Assembly (NCBI GenBank): GCA_963839475.1 | Contig: CAWIVH010000018.1 | Span: forward strand, 310,001 to 374,000 | Origin: CAWIVH01 sp963839475 | GTDB lineage: Bacteria; Acidobacteriota; UBA6911 | Length of the DNA stretch: 64,000 nucleotides | Direction of reading: 5' to 3' | Shown: one piece after another, positions 52,415 through 60,767 of the stretch | Layout of the letters: the number at the start of each line of letters is the position of its first letter | How positions within the stretch are numbered: the first letter of the stretch is position 1 | Notes under the pieces: generated by a model | What the model was told of the DNA's origin: nothing | The model's database searches: none | Seen by the model: only the letters and a program-made list of their open reading frames with translations | Program-made: the position numbers and the translations under genes

Positions 52415-53221
52415 ATGTCGGTGGAATTTCGCTTTTTGGAATTGAGACACTACGACAACGAGCCTCACTTCCAGCGATTCAGCATGGTCCTCGATGCGCG
52501 AAAAAGAGAAGCCACGGTGCTTCTTCCCGCCGGGGTCAATCCGCAGGCGCTTTTCGATGCGTTCCTGGGCAAAGCCGTCTCTGCGCTGAACAGGGGCGAG
52601 TATCTGCCGATAGCCCGGTTCTGCGACGGCGAGTATAATTTCTATAGCGGAAAGCCCACTGCAACCTGTTGGGGAGAGCGAGGCAGCAATCTCAGAGCGC
52701 CCGGGGTGGAAAAGCTGCACCTCGATGCTCTGCGCACCATCTCCGCGCGCGGGCTGCTCTGCCCGAACCTGAATCTGGCGTACATCGGCGCGCAATCCGA
52801 GTTCCTTTCCTACCTGTCGCAGAATGGCATGCCTCTGCAGAATTATGTTCCTTTCTATTACGTGTATGCCCTGCTGGTCCATCCTCAATTCATGGCTGCG
52901 CTGGAGGGTCGTGCGGTTGCGATGATCACCAGCCTGGAGAACAAGAACATGTCCAGGATCCGCGCGGTATTTGAGGCGGCCAAGGTCGCTCACCTGCAGG
53001 TTTTGGAGATCCCCTCGAGCGGCGTGGCCCATGGGTCATTTGAGTTGAAAATAGAAAGGCGGCCGGACATTGCATTCGTCGGGGCCGGCATAGGATCCCC
53101 GCTGGTTCTGGCGAGTCTCATGGAGCAATCATGTGTTGCCGTCGATTCGGGATTTGCCTTTCATCTGTGGGATGGAACCTTTGACCGATTCGAACGGCTT
53201 TTTCTCAACTTTGTGCCCTGA
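52415..53221 (+). CDS. GT-D-like glycosyltransferase family protein, tentative
   Basis: 268 residues. The region LPIARFCDGEYNFYSG resembles the ARxGDGE motif of GT-D type glycosyltransferases (DUF1792), in which the acidic pair binds the sugar nucleotide. Later parts (GLLCPNLNLAYIG, VGAGIGSPLVLASLM, AVDSGFAFHLW) would fit the alpha/beta core and the C-terminal motif of that fold. A GGAG precedes the ATG by eight bases. No signal peptide is seen. The next gene starts 11 bases later. Assignment is from motif similarity only. Confidence 0.5.
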   Translation: MSVEFRFLELRHYDNEPHFQRFSMVLDARKREATVLLPAGVNPQALFDAFLGKAVSALNRGEYLPIARFCDGEYNFYSGKPTATCWGERGSNLRAPGVEKLHLDALRTISARGLLCPNLNLAYIGAQSEFLSYLSQNGMPLQNYVPFYYVYALLVHPQFMAALEGRAVAMITSLENKNMSRIRAVFEAAKVAHLQVLEIPSSGVAHGSFELKIERRPDIAFVGAGIGSPLVLASLMEQSCVAVDSGFAFHLWDGTFDRFERLFLNFVP

Positions 53222-53232
53222 ACCAACCAGGT

Positions 53233-53601
53233 ATGAAGCGATCGGAATTTGACGCACAGGTTCGCGAAGCTCTTCAACGGATCCCGGGGGTTTTCCGTGA
53301 GGCCATGAAGAATCTTGAAATCATCGTCGAGGACTGGCCCGATCCAGAACTGATGAAGGATGTAACCGGGGATCCCGAGGAAATTCTCTATGGTCTGTTT
53401 ACCGGGGTGCCACTGTCCGAGCGCCATTTCGACGACCCAATTCAATTTCCCGACCTTATCTACCTGTATCGCGGCCCGCTGGAGGAGGATTTCCCCGACC
53501 CGGGGGATCTTTCGCGGGAAATCGAAATCACCCTGGCCCATGAAATCGGGCATTATCTGGGATTCGACGAAGATACGCTGGCCAGGTACGGTTATGATTA
53601 G
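53233..53601 (+). CDS. Zincin-like metallopeptidase (PF06262/DUF1025 type)
   Basis: 122 residues with a C-terminal HEIGHYLGFDED zinc-binding motif (H-E-x2-H, G, D/E). The N-terminal helix and the LYGLFTG, LIYLYRGPLEEDF segments match the small metallopeptidase family PF06262, whose members are soluble. Substrate is unknown. It is 11 bases after the preceding gene, probably in one operon with it. The stretch 53602-53963 after it (362 bases) contains no supported gene or regulatory site. Confidence 0.85.
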   Translation: MKRSEFDAQVREALQRIPGVFREAMKNLEIIVEDWPDPELMKDVTGDPEEILYGLFTGVPLSERHFDDPIQFPDLIYLYRGPLEEDFPDPGDLSREIEITLAHEIGHYLGFDEDTLARYGYD

Positions 53602-53963
53602 CCCCGTCGGGGGATTATCCAATGTCCGCAGGGAGCCATTCTATGACATCACCGGCTCTCGCGAAAACTTCGTGCCGATACGGATTTGGAAAGAACGCAA
53701 GCTACCTTTATCCGTAAATCATGAGCGGCGGCAGAAGCTCCGCGGTTAGCCGAAGCGAAATGAGTAATGGCCTGTCCGTTGGTCCCCATACGATCCCCAA
53801 AGCGCTTCCGGCGAGATATTCGAGAGCGATGCAGCAGGACAGGTTTTTGGAAATCGGATTTGTACACTGAAGATTCACGAGGTATTCTTCTCATTCATTT
53901 ACCGCAGAGATTATGGACAGCAGCGACAGCAAAGCCGACGAGAACAAGCCCAAGGGAGATAAA

Positions 53964-54413
53964 ATGCCTGACGCCCGGGATTTCACCATCCGGCCGGCCA
54001 AACCAGCAGATTCCGACCAGATTGTGGATCTGCTCAAAAATTTGGAATTGGATTATCCCGGAAGGGATCTAACCTGCTTCTTTGTAGGCGAATCCGGCGG
54101 AGCCATCGTTGCGGTCGCCGAGCTGAAAGACCTGGGGGACCTTTGCCTGCTCAGTTGCGTGGGAGTATCCGAACAACTGCAGGGCACGGGACTCGGGAGG
54201 ACCCTGGTAAACCAGGTTTTGCGGGACATCCGCAAAGATGTGTACCTCTACACGCTTGTCCCCGGCTTTTTCCGGAAGGCGGGTTTTGAGGATGCATTGT
54301 CACTTCCAACCTCCCTGCCGCCCAGATTGATTTACGGTTGCGCGGCCTGTGATCCAACCTTTTGCCTATGCCTTGTCAGGAAAGCGAATGGTCCCAGAGT
54401 ATCCATCACTTGA
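53964..54413 (+). CDS. GNAT-family N-acetyltransferase
   Basis: 149 residues from ATG 53964, which has GGGAG a few bases upstream; an upstream ATG at 53913 has a weaker site. GNAT fold with the acetyl-CoA loop QGTGLGRTL and preceding strand LCLLSCVGVSEQ. The C-terminus ends with a cysteine-rich segment (GCAACDPTFCLC), a feature found in some N-acetyltransferases with a zinc knuckle-like tail. The target amine is unknown. It overlaps the next gene by 26 bases, so expression is coupled. Confidence 0.82.
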   Translation: MPDARDFTIRPAKPADSDQIVDLLKNLELDYPGRDLTCFFVGESGGAIVAVAELKDLGDLCLLSCVGVSEQLQGTGLGRTLVNQVLRDIRKDVYLYTLVPGFFRKAGFEDALSLPTSLPPRLIYGCAACDPTFCLCLVRKANGPRVSIT

Positions 54414-55320
54414 GCCGCTTCGCGACGAACATAGGGAATTTCTCGCCGAGCATCTGGACCTTAAGACCCGGACGATCTGTGATCTGGTGCTGGCCAACCT
54501 TTACCTCTGGATTGAATGCGAGGAGCCTTCGCTCACTCTCATCCACGGCAACCTTTGTATCCTGATAGAGCCGCACTCCGAAGCTCCCTACTTCCTGGAA
54601 CCGCTCGGGCAGGAGCGTCTGGCCGAGACCGCCGACCTTTGCCTCCAACATGCCGGCAAGATCTCTCGTGTTTCTGAATCTTTCCTGGATTTTCTTCCCC
54701 CCGGACAATTCCAGATTCTACCTTTGCGCGACCACTTCGATTACGTGTTCGAAGTTCAAAGCCTGGCCGAACTCAAAGGCAAGAAATACGATGGCAAACG
54801 AAACCAGATCAAAAAATTCAAAAGGAACCACCCGGATCATCAATTTCTCCCCTTGCGAAAAGATCACCTGCTGCAGGCTCTGGATCTGTTCGACCGCTGG
54901 GCATCCGGTCGAGAAAAAGGAAACGAGAACGGCGCAGCGGAAACCCCGGCGAACGTGGTGTGCCAACGTCACGCCATCCAAAAGGCCTTCGAGGATTTCG
55001 ATGTGCTCAACTTGATGGGGGGAGCAATCTTCGTTGAAAGTCGTATGGAAGGATTCATGATTGCAAGTTCAGGCGGACATGACATAGCGACAGCACACCT
55101 GCAATATGCCAATTCCGATATGGCCGGAATCTATCAGGTACTGCTTTCAGAAACCTGCCGGCAGATCCTTCCGGCGTTTAACCTGGTCAATCTCGAGGAG
55201 GACCTGGGGATACCCGGCCTGCGCAAAACCAAGCTCTCCAATCAGCCCATCAGACTGGAAAAAAAGTTCCTCATCACCCGGGCGGAAAGCAATCTGCCGC
55301 TCGCCGCAATACCATCATGA
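54388..55320 (+). CDS. DUF2156 (phosphatidylglycerol lysyltransferase-like) protein
   Basis: 310 residues from ATG 54388 (AGGAAAG upstream). Two GNAT-like halves of the DUF2156/MprF C-terminal family: the first includes LEPLRDEHREF and FLPLRKDHLLQALD, the second VESRMEGFMIASSGGHDIATAHLQYAN and LPAFNLVNLEEDLGIPGLRK. It probably moves an aminoacyl group from charged tRNA to a lipid or other acceptor, as in MprF. No membrane domain is attached, so it would be a cytoplasmic protein. Coupling to the GNAT gene suggests that they act together on one metabolite. Confidence 0.82.
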   Translation: MVPEYPSLEPLRDEHREFLAEHLDLKTRTICDLVLANLYLWIECEEPSLTLIHGNLCILIEPHSEAPYFLEPLGQERLAETADLCLQHAGKISRVSESFLDFLPPGQFQILPLRDHFDYVFEVQSLAELKGKKYDGKRNQIKKFKRNHPDHQFLPLRKDHLLQALDLFDRWASGREKGNENGAAETPANVVCQRHAIQKAFEDFDVLNLMGGAIFVESRMEGFMIASSGGHDIATAHLQYANSDMAGIYQVLLSETCRQILPAFNLVNLEEDLGIPGLRKTKLSNQPIRLEKKFLITRAESNLPLAAIPS

Positions 55321-55456
55321 GCTCATGGCTCGTTACAGCGGAACATCAAGCGTAAATTCAACGAATGTCCGGGAGCCGGAGTCGTGATTATCGGGAACAC
55401 AAAAAACCGGCTACCCTTGATCCTTCCAACGGAACAAAAATAACCCGGGTCATCGG

Positions 55457-55492
55457 CCCGCGCTTCCCTCCGACTCTTGCGGGAGGTGCGGG
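55457..55492. other. Strong hairpin between convergent genes
   Basis: CCCTCC (55466-55471) pairs with GGGAGG (55481-55486), and an outer CCCGC (55457-55461) pairs with GCGGG (55488-55492). It sits between the convergent DUF2156 and SMP-30 genes, so it may be a bidirectional terminator, although no T-tract follows on either strand. Confidence 0.45.
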
Positions 55493-55499
55493 CACCCCC

Positions 55500-56399
55500 T
55501 CAAAAGGCGCCCTTCACCCGCATACGGATGGCGTAAAAACCTTTGCTCGCCGTAATAAAGAGTGTGCGCCCATCCGCGCCGCCGAAGGTAAGGTTCGCAG
55601 TCCACGGCTCATCGACGGCAATCTGCTCGATCTTCCTGCCGCTCTTGTCAAATACGGAAACTCCTTTGCCGGTAAGGTAAATATTGCCTTCATCATCCCT
55701 GGTCATACCGTCAGATCCGAGTTCGCAAAATAATCGCTTTTGAGAAAGCTCACCGTCTTTTCCAATATCATAAACAAAGGTTTTGCTGGCCCCGATGTCG
55801 GATACGTAGAGATTCTTGCCATCCGGAGATCCGATGATGCCGTTCGGCTGCTTGAAATCGGTCGCCACTCTCTTGAGCGTTTTGCGGTCAGCCGACAGGA
55901 AATACACATGCTGGCCGTCCTGCAGCATTGCTTTTGTCCGGCTCCAATAGGGACGTGGGTAGAGTGGGTCTGTGAAAAAAAGGCTGTCGTCCGGTGCCAC
56001 CCAGACATCGTTCGGACCGTTCAAAAGCTTGCCTTCATAATCTTTTACCAGGACGGAAATTTTTCCAGACGGGTTAATCGACCACAGTTGGTTGTCCAAA
56101 TCGGCGCAGCTGATCAGGTTGCCTTTATGGTCAAACCGCATTCCGTTGGATCGGCCGCTGGGCTGCAGATAGGTTGACAACTTCCCTTCCACTCCCCATT
56201 TGAGGATCCGGTCGTTCGGCTGATCGGTGAAATATACGTTCCCCGCCATGTCGACCGCGGGCCCCTCCGTAAATTTGAAATCGCCCGCCAGTTTTTCCAG
56301 CGTTGCCCCCGGGGCTATTACGCTCTGTGGAGCTTGTGCGCCCCCCAGATCCATAAAACTCAAAAGCATTACTAGTGCGATAAACCCATTACCCTTCAT
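55500..56399 (-). CDS. Exported SMP-30/gluconolactonase-like protein
   Basis: 299 residues from ATG 56399 with GAGGGAAG upstream; a longer frame to 56456 lacks it. A signal peptide covers ~1-23 (LGGAQA). Six-bladed SMP-30/LRE fold: FTEGPAVDMAGNVYFTD, SNGMRFDHKGNLISC, LNGPNDVWVAPDDSLFFTDP, QPNGIIGSPDGKNLYVSD and the metal-binding Glu, Asn and Asp residues in those loops. It should open a sugar lactone in the periplasm. This fits sugar-acid catabolism with the KDG kinase. It converges on the DUF2156 gene. Confidence 0.85.
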   Translation of the reverse strand: MKGNGFIALVMLLSFMDLGGAQAPQSVIAPGATLEKLAGDFKFTEGPAVDMAGNVYFTDQPNDRILKWGVEGKLSTYLQPSGRSNGMRFDHKGNLISCADLDNQLWSINPSGKISVLVKDYEGKLLNGPNDVWVAPDDSLFFTDPLYPRPYWSRTKAMLQDGQHVYFLSADRKTLKRVATDFKQPNGIIGSPDGKNLYVSDIGASKTFVYDIGKDGELSQKRLFCELGSDGMTRDDEGNIYLTGKGVSVFDKSGRKIEQIAVDEPWTANLTFGGADGRTLFITASKGFYAIRMRVKGAF

Positions 56400-56748
56400 C
56401 GCTTCCCTCAGCGCTGACAAATATTCATTGGCCGCGGACTTGATACAGCTCTTCAAACGACAGCGTCAATCATATAGCATCGGCATAAGTTTGTCTCTTT
56501 GGGCAACTGCTTTCCTTAACCATGCGGGTCCGGGCTTTCCTTCCGTCTATGGATATTTTTCAGGCAGGCTGGAAGCGCCCGTGCTGGTCGTGCCAAGCCG
56601 GAGGGAGAAACCGATGACACTCGCAGGAAAAACCGACCTCAAAACCAGCCCGCAGAGAAAAATCATCAGCCGACGAATTTGCTTCCGGAAACGGGCTGCT
56701 GAAGTTAAATTGACCGGATCTTCGATATAGGAGCAGAGCCAACGCGAT
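56400..56748. other. Intergenic region, nothing recognised
   Basis: The divergent region between the SMP-30 and FucP-type symporter genes. No convincing -35/-10 pair, operator palindrome or riboswitch was found; an AGGAG lies about 15 bases before the symporter start. Promoters for both genes must lie here. Confidence 0.5.
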
Positions 56749-58095
56749 ATGGGCACAGATAAAAAGGGACTATTCGTAACCGACGACGGGAAGAATCTGG
56801 TCATCACCTTCAGCCTGGTCAGCTCCCTCTTCCTTTTGTGGGGATTCTGCAACGGCATGATCGACGTGATGGACAAACATTTCCAGCAGGAGCTCCATCT
56901 CTCGCTCGCCCAATCCGCGTGGGTGCAGTTCGCCCATTACCTCGGGTACTTCCTGATGGCGCTCCCCGCCGGATGGCTGGCCACACACCTCGGGTACAAG
57001 GGGGGCATTATCACCGGTTTGCTGATGGTGGCCGCCGGAGGACTCTGGTTCATCCCGGCCACCAAGATTGCCGCGTTCTGGGCATTTCTGGTGGGCGTGT
57101 GCCTGATCGCCGCCGGTCTCACCTTTCTGGAAACAATCGCCAATCCTTACACTACGGTTTTAGGGCCCTCCCGATTTGCCGCCACGCGCATCAATCTCGC
57201 TCAATCCTGCAACGGCATAGGCTGGATCCTGGGACCCATTGCGGGCGGACTGTTTTTCTATTCCAAGGATGCCCTGGGAAACAGCACCGGCAGTCAAACT
57301 TTATGGATCCCCTATGCCGGTGTCGCCGTTGTGGTCGTACTCCTGGCGGTGGTGTTCTATTTTGCGAACGTGCCGGACATCAAAACCGAGGACGATTATC
57401 ACCTGGATGACTCCACGCCCAACGTTTCACATTCCATCTGGACCCATCCGCACTTTGCGTTCGCAGTCGCGGCGCAGTTTCTGTATGTCGCGGCCCAGGC
57501 GGGGATCTTCAGCTTCTTCATCAACTATATGACCTCGCAAGTGCCGGCGATCCCTGCAGCATGGAACAGCGGCATTATCGGGAAGCTTCTGGAAACCGGA
57601 AAGGACGGGATTCTCCGCATCAGCGATCAGGGAGCATCCACGCTGGCATCCATCGGCTTTGTTTTTTTTCTGGCCGGCCGATTCAGCGGCGCCGGTATCC
57701 TCAGGAAATGCGCTGCCCACAAGGTGCTCGGACTGTACGGATTGATCAATGTGGCAGTCTGCCTGGTTGTGTTTCTAAAATTGGGATGGATTTCCGTGGC
57801 TTGCGTTTTCCTGAGCTACTTCTTCATGTCCATCATGTTTCCGACCATTTTTGCGCTTGGAATATTTGGCCTTGGAATGCGCGCCAAAAAAGCCTCGGCG
57901 TTTATCGTAATGGCCATCATGGGAGGCGCGCTCCTGCCCAAGCTTATGGGCTTCGTGGCAGACATGTATGATATGTCGCGCGGTTTTATCGTGCCGCTGT
58001 TTTGCTTCGCCTTTGTGGCTTTCTATGGCTACACCTGGCCCCGATTAAGCAAGTCGGAAGGGGCGAACGCGGTAGTATCCAGCTTCAAGCATTGA
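56749..58095 (+). CDS. fucP: FucP-type sugar:H+ symporter (MFS)
   Basis: 448 residues with twelve hydrophobic segments. The FHS/FucP family traits are present: FLLWGFCNGMIDVMDKHFQ in the first segment, GWLATHLGYKGGI and FLETIANPYTTVLGP, a set conserved in fucose, glucose and galactose symporters of this family. It should bring in a monosaccharide (L-fucose or another hexose) with protons across the inner membrane. The substrate cannot be narrowed. It diverges from the SMP-30 gene. Confidence 0.9.
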   Translation: MGTDKKGLFVTDDGKNLVITFSLVSSLFLLWGFCNGMIDVMDKHFQQELHLSLAQSAWVQFAHYLGYFLMALPAGWLATHLGYKGGIITGLLMVAAGGLWFIPATKIAAFWAFLVGVCLIAAGLTFLETIANPYTTVLGPSRFAATRINLAQSCNGIGWILGPIAGGLFFYSKDALGNSTGSQTLWIPYAGVAVVVVLLAVVFYFANVPDIKTEDDYHLDDSTPNVSHSIWTHPHFAFAVAAQFLYVAAQAGIFSFFINYMTSQVPAIPAAWNSGIIGKLLETGKDGILRISDQGASTLASIGFVFFLAGRFSGAGILRKCAAHKVLGLYGLINVAVCLVVFLKLGWISVACVFLSYFFMSIMFPTIFALGIFGLGMRAKKASAFIVMAIMGGALLPKLMGFVADMYDMSRGFIVPLFCFAFVAFYGYTWPRLSKSEGANAVVSSFKH

Positions 58096-58175
58096 CCGGT
58101 CCGCAGCCACAACCAGAGCCTCGCGAATGACAAACCCGTTCTATCCGAGTGTTTTTGGCCCAGCCTTCCAGCATT

Positions 58176-58571
58176 TCACTTGGAAGCTTTGATGACCACG
58201 TGAGTGTGGAGGTGGGGATCCCCCCAAAGGAAAAACCCATCCATGCCGGGCAGCCAGAGTTCCGCCACAGTGCGCTGTTCATCGACATTGTCAAAGACAA
58301 GATGCGGATTTGGATCGGGCGGATTATCAGCGTGCAATCGCGTGGCAACGGGAACCGTCGCGCTCAACTTTCCCCCAGGGGCAAATATCCGGATTACCGT
58401 CGCATCCGGCTTGGCGACTTCGACCGAATAGGTTCCCGCCGGCATGCTCTGTTTCCCGGCTTTGAAAGCAAAAGGGATATTGATTGTGAATTGTTCGGCC
58501 TGAACCTGCAAGGCAAGCACACCGAACAACAGCACAGCCAGCACAAGCCTCCCGAAGATTTCCCTTTTCAT
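58176..58571 (-). CDS. Small exported beta-rich protein
   Basis: 131 residues from ATG 58571 (GGGGGTG upstream). Signal peptide ~1-24 (ALQVQA). The mature part starts FTINIPFAFKAGKQSMPAGTY, a common pattern among small exported acidobacterial proteins of unknown function (a beta-sandwich with NVPF and PAGTY-like strands). It also contains a His-rich end (GDPHLHTHVVI) that could bind metal. It is 13 bases after the VOC gene on the same strand. Confidence 0.7.
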   Translation of the reverse strand: MKREIFGRLVLAVLLFGVLALQVQAEQFTINIPFAFKAGKQSMPAGTYSVEVAKPDATVIRIFAPGGKLSATVPVATRLHADNPPDPNPHLVFDNVDEQRTVAELWLPGMDGFFLWGDPHLHTHVVIKASK

Positions 58572-58584
58572 TGGACACCCCCAA

Positions 58585-59133
58585 TTATAAGCCGGTTTTT
58601 CCGGCATTCTTCCCCTCCGATTTTAGCCCCTCGGGCTTCTTCAGGTATTCAAAGAGCTCTATGCTTTCACCGCTCGGGCCGCTGAGAAACGCAACCTTGG
58701 AGCCGCCGAAAAGTGTGTCGAGGGTCGTAACTTCGCGGTCCAGAGTTATCCCTTTAGCCTTCAGACCGGTCGCGACCTGGTCGATATTCCTGACCTCGAC
58801 GGCGAAATGCCCAATAACGCCCTTTACTTTTTCCGGCACGGTTTCCGGTTGGGGGGGCTGGGCAAACTCCACTACACAATTGCCCTGCCTCACCAGGGCT
58901 ATCCTGGTGACGCCTTCAGGGCGCGAAAGCTCCGCCTTGCTGACCAGCGTGAACTGCAGATTGTCCTGATAAAACTTAATGGATTTTTCAAGGTCCCGAG
59001 TCTGGACATTGATGTGGGCCAGACCTCTGAGCTTTCCTTGCTTGGAGCCTTTCTGGGCAGCTAAAACCATGTCCGGAAGTAGTGCCAAACAAATCAGAAA
59101 CGATGCAGAGAAGAATCGATGAGACAGCTTCAT
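58585..59133 (-). CDS. Exported VOC-family (glyoxalase/dioxygenase-like) protein
   Basis: 182 residues, GGAGGTCATCC upstream of ATG 59133. A signal peptide covers ~1-25 (MVLAAQ). Vicinal-oxygen-chelate fold: GLAHINVQTRDLEKSIKFYQDNL in the first half with the first metal His, GHFAVEVRNIDQVATGLKAKGI in the second with another His, and SPSGESIELFEY with the metal Glu. The reaction is unknown; exported glyoxalase-like proteins are uncommon. It precedes the small exported gene. Confidence 0.78.
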   Translation of the reverse strand: MKLSHRFFSASFLICLALLPDMVLAAQKGSKQGKLRGLAHINVQTRDLEKSIKFYQDNLQFTLVSKAELSRPEGVTRIALVRQGNCVVEFAQPPQPETVPEKVKGVIGHFAVEVRNIDQVATGLKAKGITLDREVTTLDTLFGGSKVAFLSGPSGESIELFEYLKKPEGLKSEGKNAGKTGL

Positions 59134-59201
59134 TGCGGATGACCTCCGTTCAAGGATCTATAAAACAATCAGAACTTAACCGATCTCCTCACGTAGATCG
59201 G

Positions 59202-60146
59202 TCACGCCGCCGCCGCGCCGAAGGCCTCGGCACCGCGGGATTCGGTCCTGGGTTCCGACAGGGCCGAACAAGCCAGGAGCACGAGCGAAATCCAAATCAG
59301 GTCAGAAAGCAGCAGGTGCAGGAGCTGCAACCAGACCGGCGCATGCAGGAGAAGATTCACTATCCCGGCAAAAAGCTGGATTTCGATGAATAAAATCATC
59401 GCCCGCGAAGCTTTTGTTACATGCTCAAACGGGCATTTCCGGCGAACGGCCAGCGCCAGGTAAACAAGCAATGCCCCGACGGCGATCGCAAAGACAGGGT
59501 GAATGATTCGCAGCCGGGTCAGCGGATCAGCCAGGGGAGATATGTCCTGGCTCAGTCCATCCGTAAGGGAGGTTATAGGGAAAAGGGTGGCACCCAGGGC
59601 AGTCACCGCCCCGCTTACTCCAAGCACCAAAGTCGCCGCAAATGATGCAGCCAGCATTCGAATAAGGGTCTTGTCACCTTTCAAGCGGATAGATCGACCC
59701 GTCGTCGCCGCCCACGCGGTAAAGGTAATGGCCGCGATCAAAAGAAAGGTGTTGATCAGGTGCACGGAAATCCAGATGGCTCGCCCGAACGATTTGTTCT
59801 GCGCGACGTATTCGAGCAGGACCAGGCCGGCGCCAACCAGAGCCTCGGTCACCATAAAAAACAAGGACCAGGAGGCGCCTTTGCGAACGGGGTGGCCGGG
59901 CGTGCAGGATCGAAATGCCCAAACCAGCGCCACGACAACAAGGATCAGTGCGATGCCGCTGGTCAGGCGATGCGAAAACTCGACCAGCGTTTCCAATGTC
60001 GGGTTGCGGGGAATGACTTCACCGTTGCAGAGAGGCCAGTGACCACCGCATCCGGCTCCTGACCCGCTGGCCCGGACGAATGCGCCCCATAGGATTACTA
60101 CCAGATTAAAGCCCAGAACCAGCCACATGAACCGGGAGAATCTCAT
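59202..60146 (-). CDS. ctaA: Heme A synthase (COX15/CtaA family)
   Basis: 314 residues from ATG 60146 (AGGTG upstream). Eight hydrophobic helices. Family motifs: GAFVRASGSGAGCGGHWPLCNG with the paired cysteines of the first loop, the heme-ligand histidine in EFSHRLTSG, WISVHLINTFLL and RIIHPVFAIA. It oxidises heme O to heme A for cytochrome c oxidase, which implies an aerobic or microaerophilic respiratory chain. No ctaB or cox genes are in the window. Confidence 0.93.
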   Translation of the reverse strand: MRFSRFMWLVLGFNLVVILWGAFVRASGSGAGCGGHWPLCNGEVIPRNPTLETLVEFSHRLTSGIALILVVVALVWAFRSCTPGHPVRKGASWSLFFMVTEALVGAGLVLLEYVAQNKSFGRAIWISVHLINTFLLIAAITFTAWAATTGRSIRLKGDKTLIRMLAASFAATLVLGVSGAVTALGATLFPITSLTDGLSQDISPLADPLTRLRIIHPVFAIAVGALLVYLALAVRRKCPFEHVTKASRAMILFIEIQLFAGIVNLLLHAPVWLQLLHLLLSDLIWISLVLLACSALSEPRTESRGAEAFGAAAA

Positions 60147-60236
60147 GGCACCTGTCCGCAAACCACCCACTGAAGGGGCGGTCAAGATATCCCGGCAGAG
60201 TTGCTGCCGGTGTTCCATCCGTAATCCAGATTAACC

Positions 60237-60743
60237 TTACCCTCCAGCGGAGATGTAGGCGCTGTAATTGATTGCATCGTAGCAAACGATTTTTACATCG
60301 GAGGGATTCGAATTGGCTTCAACAAAGGCCTGGATTTCGCGCATCGCAATCTTCGCCGCACGTTCCACGGGGAAGCCGTAAGCTCCGGTGCTGATAGCAG
60401 GGAAAGCGATGGACTGGAGCCCGTGATTTTTGGCCAGGCTCAGGCAGGAGCGGTAGCATCCGGCGAGCAGCCCATCTTCTCCCTGATGCCCGCCGCACCA
60501 GACCGGACCGACCGTGTGAATCACAAACCGGGAGGGGAGACGGTAGCCGCGGGTGATTTTGGCTTCACCTGTGGCGCAGCCATTCAGTCTACGGCACTCT
60601 TCGAGAAGCTCCGGACCCGCCGCCCGGTGGATAGCACCGTCCACCCCGCCCCCTCCCAGCAGCGAATTGTTGGCGGCATTCACGATGGCGTCGACTTCCT
60701 GCTTCGTGATGTCGCCCCGGACAATCGAGATGCCTTTCGCCAT
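60237..60743 (-). CDS. Macrodomain protein (ADP-ribose hydrolase)
   Basis: 168 residues, GAGGAGG before the ATG. Complete macrodomain: VRGDITKQEVDAIVNAANNSLLGGGGVDGAIHRAAG, HTVGPVW and IAFPAISTGAYGFP (seen as separate motifs). It matches the YmdB/MacroD-type group that removes ADP-ribose or acetyl groups from O-acetyl-ADP-ribose or proteins. It stands 24 bases downstream of the CE4-like gene on the same strand. Confidence 0.93.
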   Translation of the reverse strand: MAKGISIVRGDITKQEVDAIVNAANNSLLGGGGVDGAIHRAAGPELLEECRRLNGCATGEAKITRGYRLPSRFVIHTVGPVWCGGHQGEDGLLAGCYRSCLSLAKNHGLQSIAFPAISTGAYGFPVERAAKIAMREIQAFVEANSNPSDVKIVCYDAINYSAYISAGG

Positions 60744-60767
60744 GGACTCCTCCTCAGCGGAACCGCT

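Noticed and set aside
53767..54072. 101-codon frame between the zincin and GNAT genes
   Set aside because: Overlaps the GNAT gene out of frame with no homology-like motifs.
55365..55733. 122-codon plus-strand frame after the DUF2156 gene
   Set aside because: It lies over the SMP-30 gene and a hairpin; no supporting motif or ribosome site.
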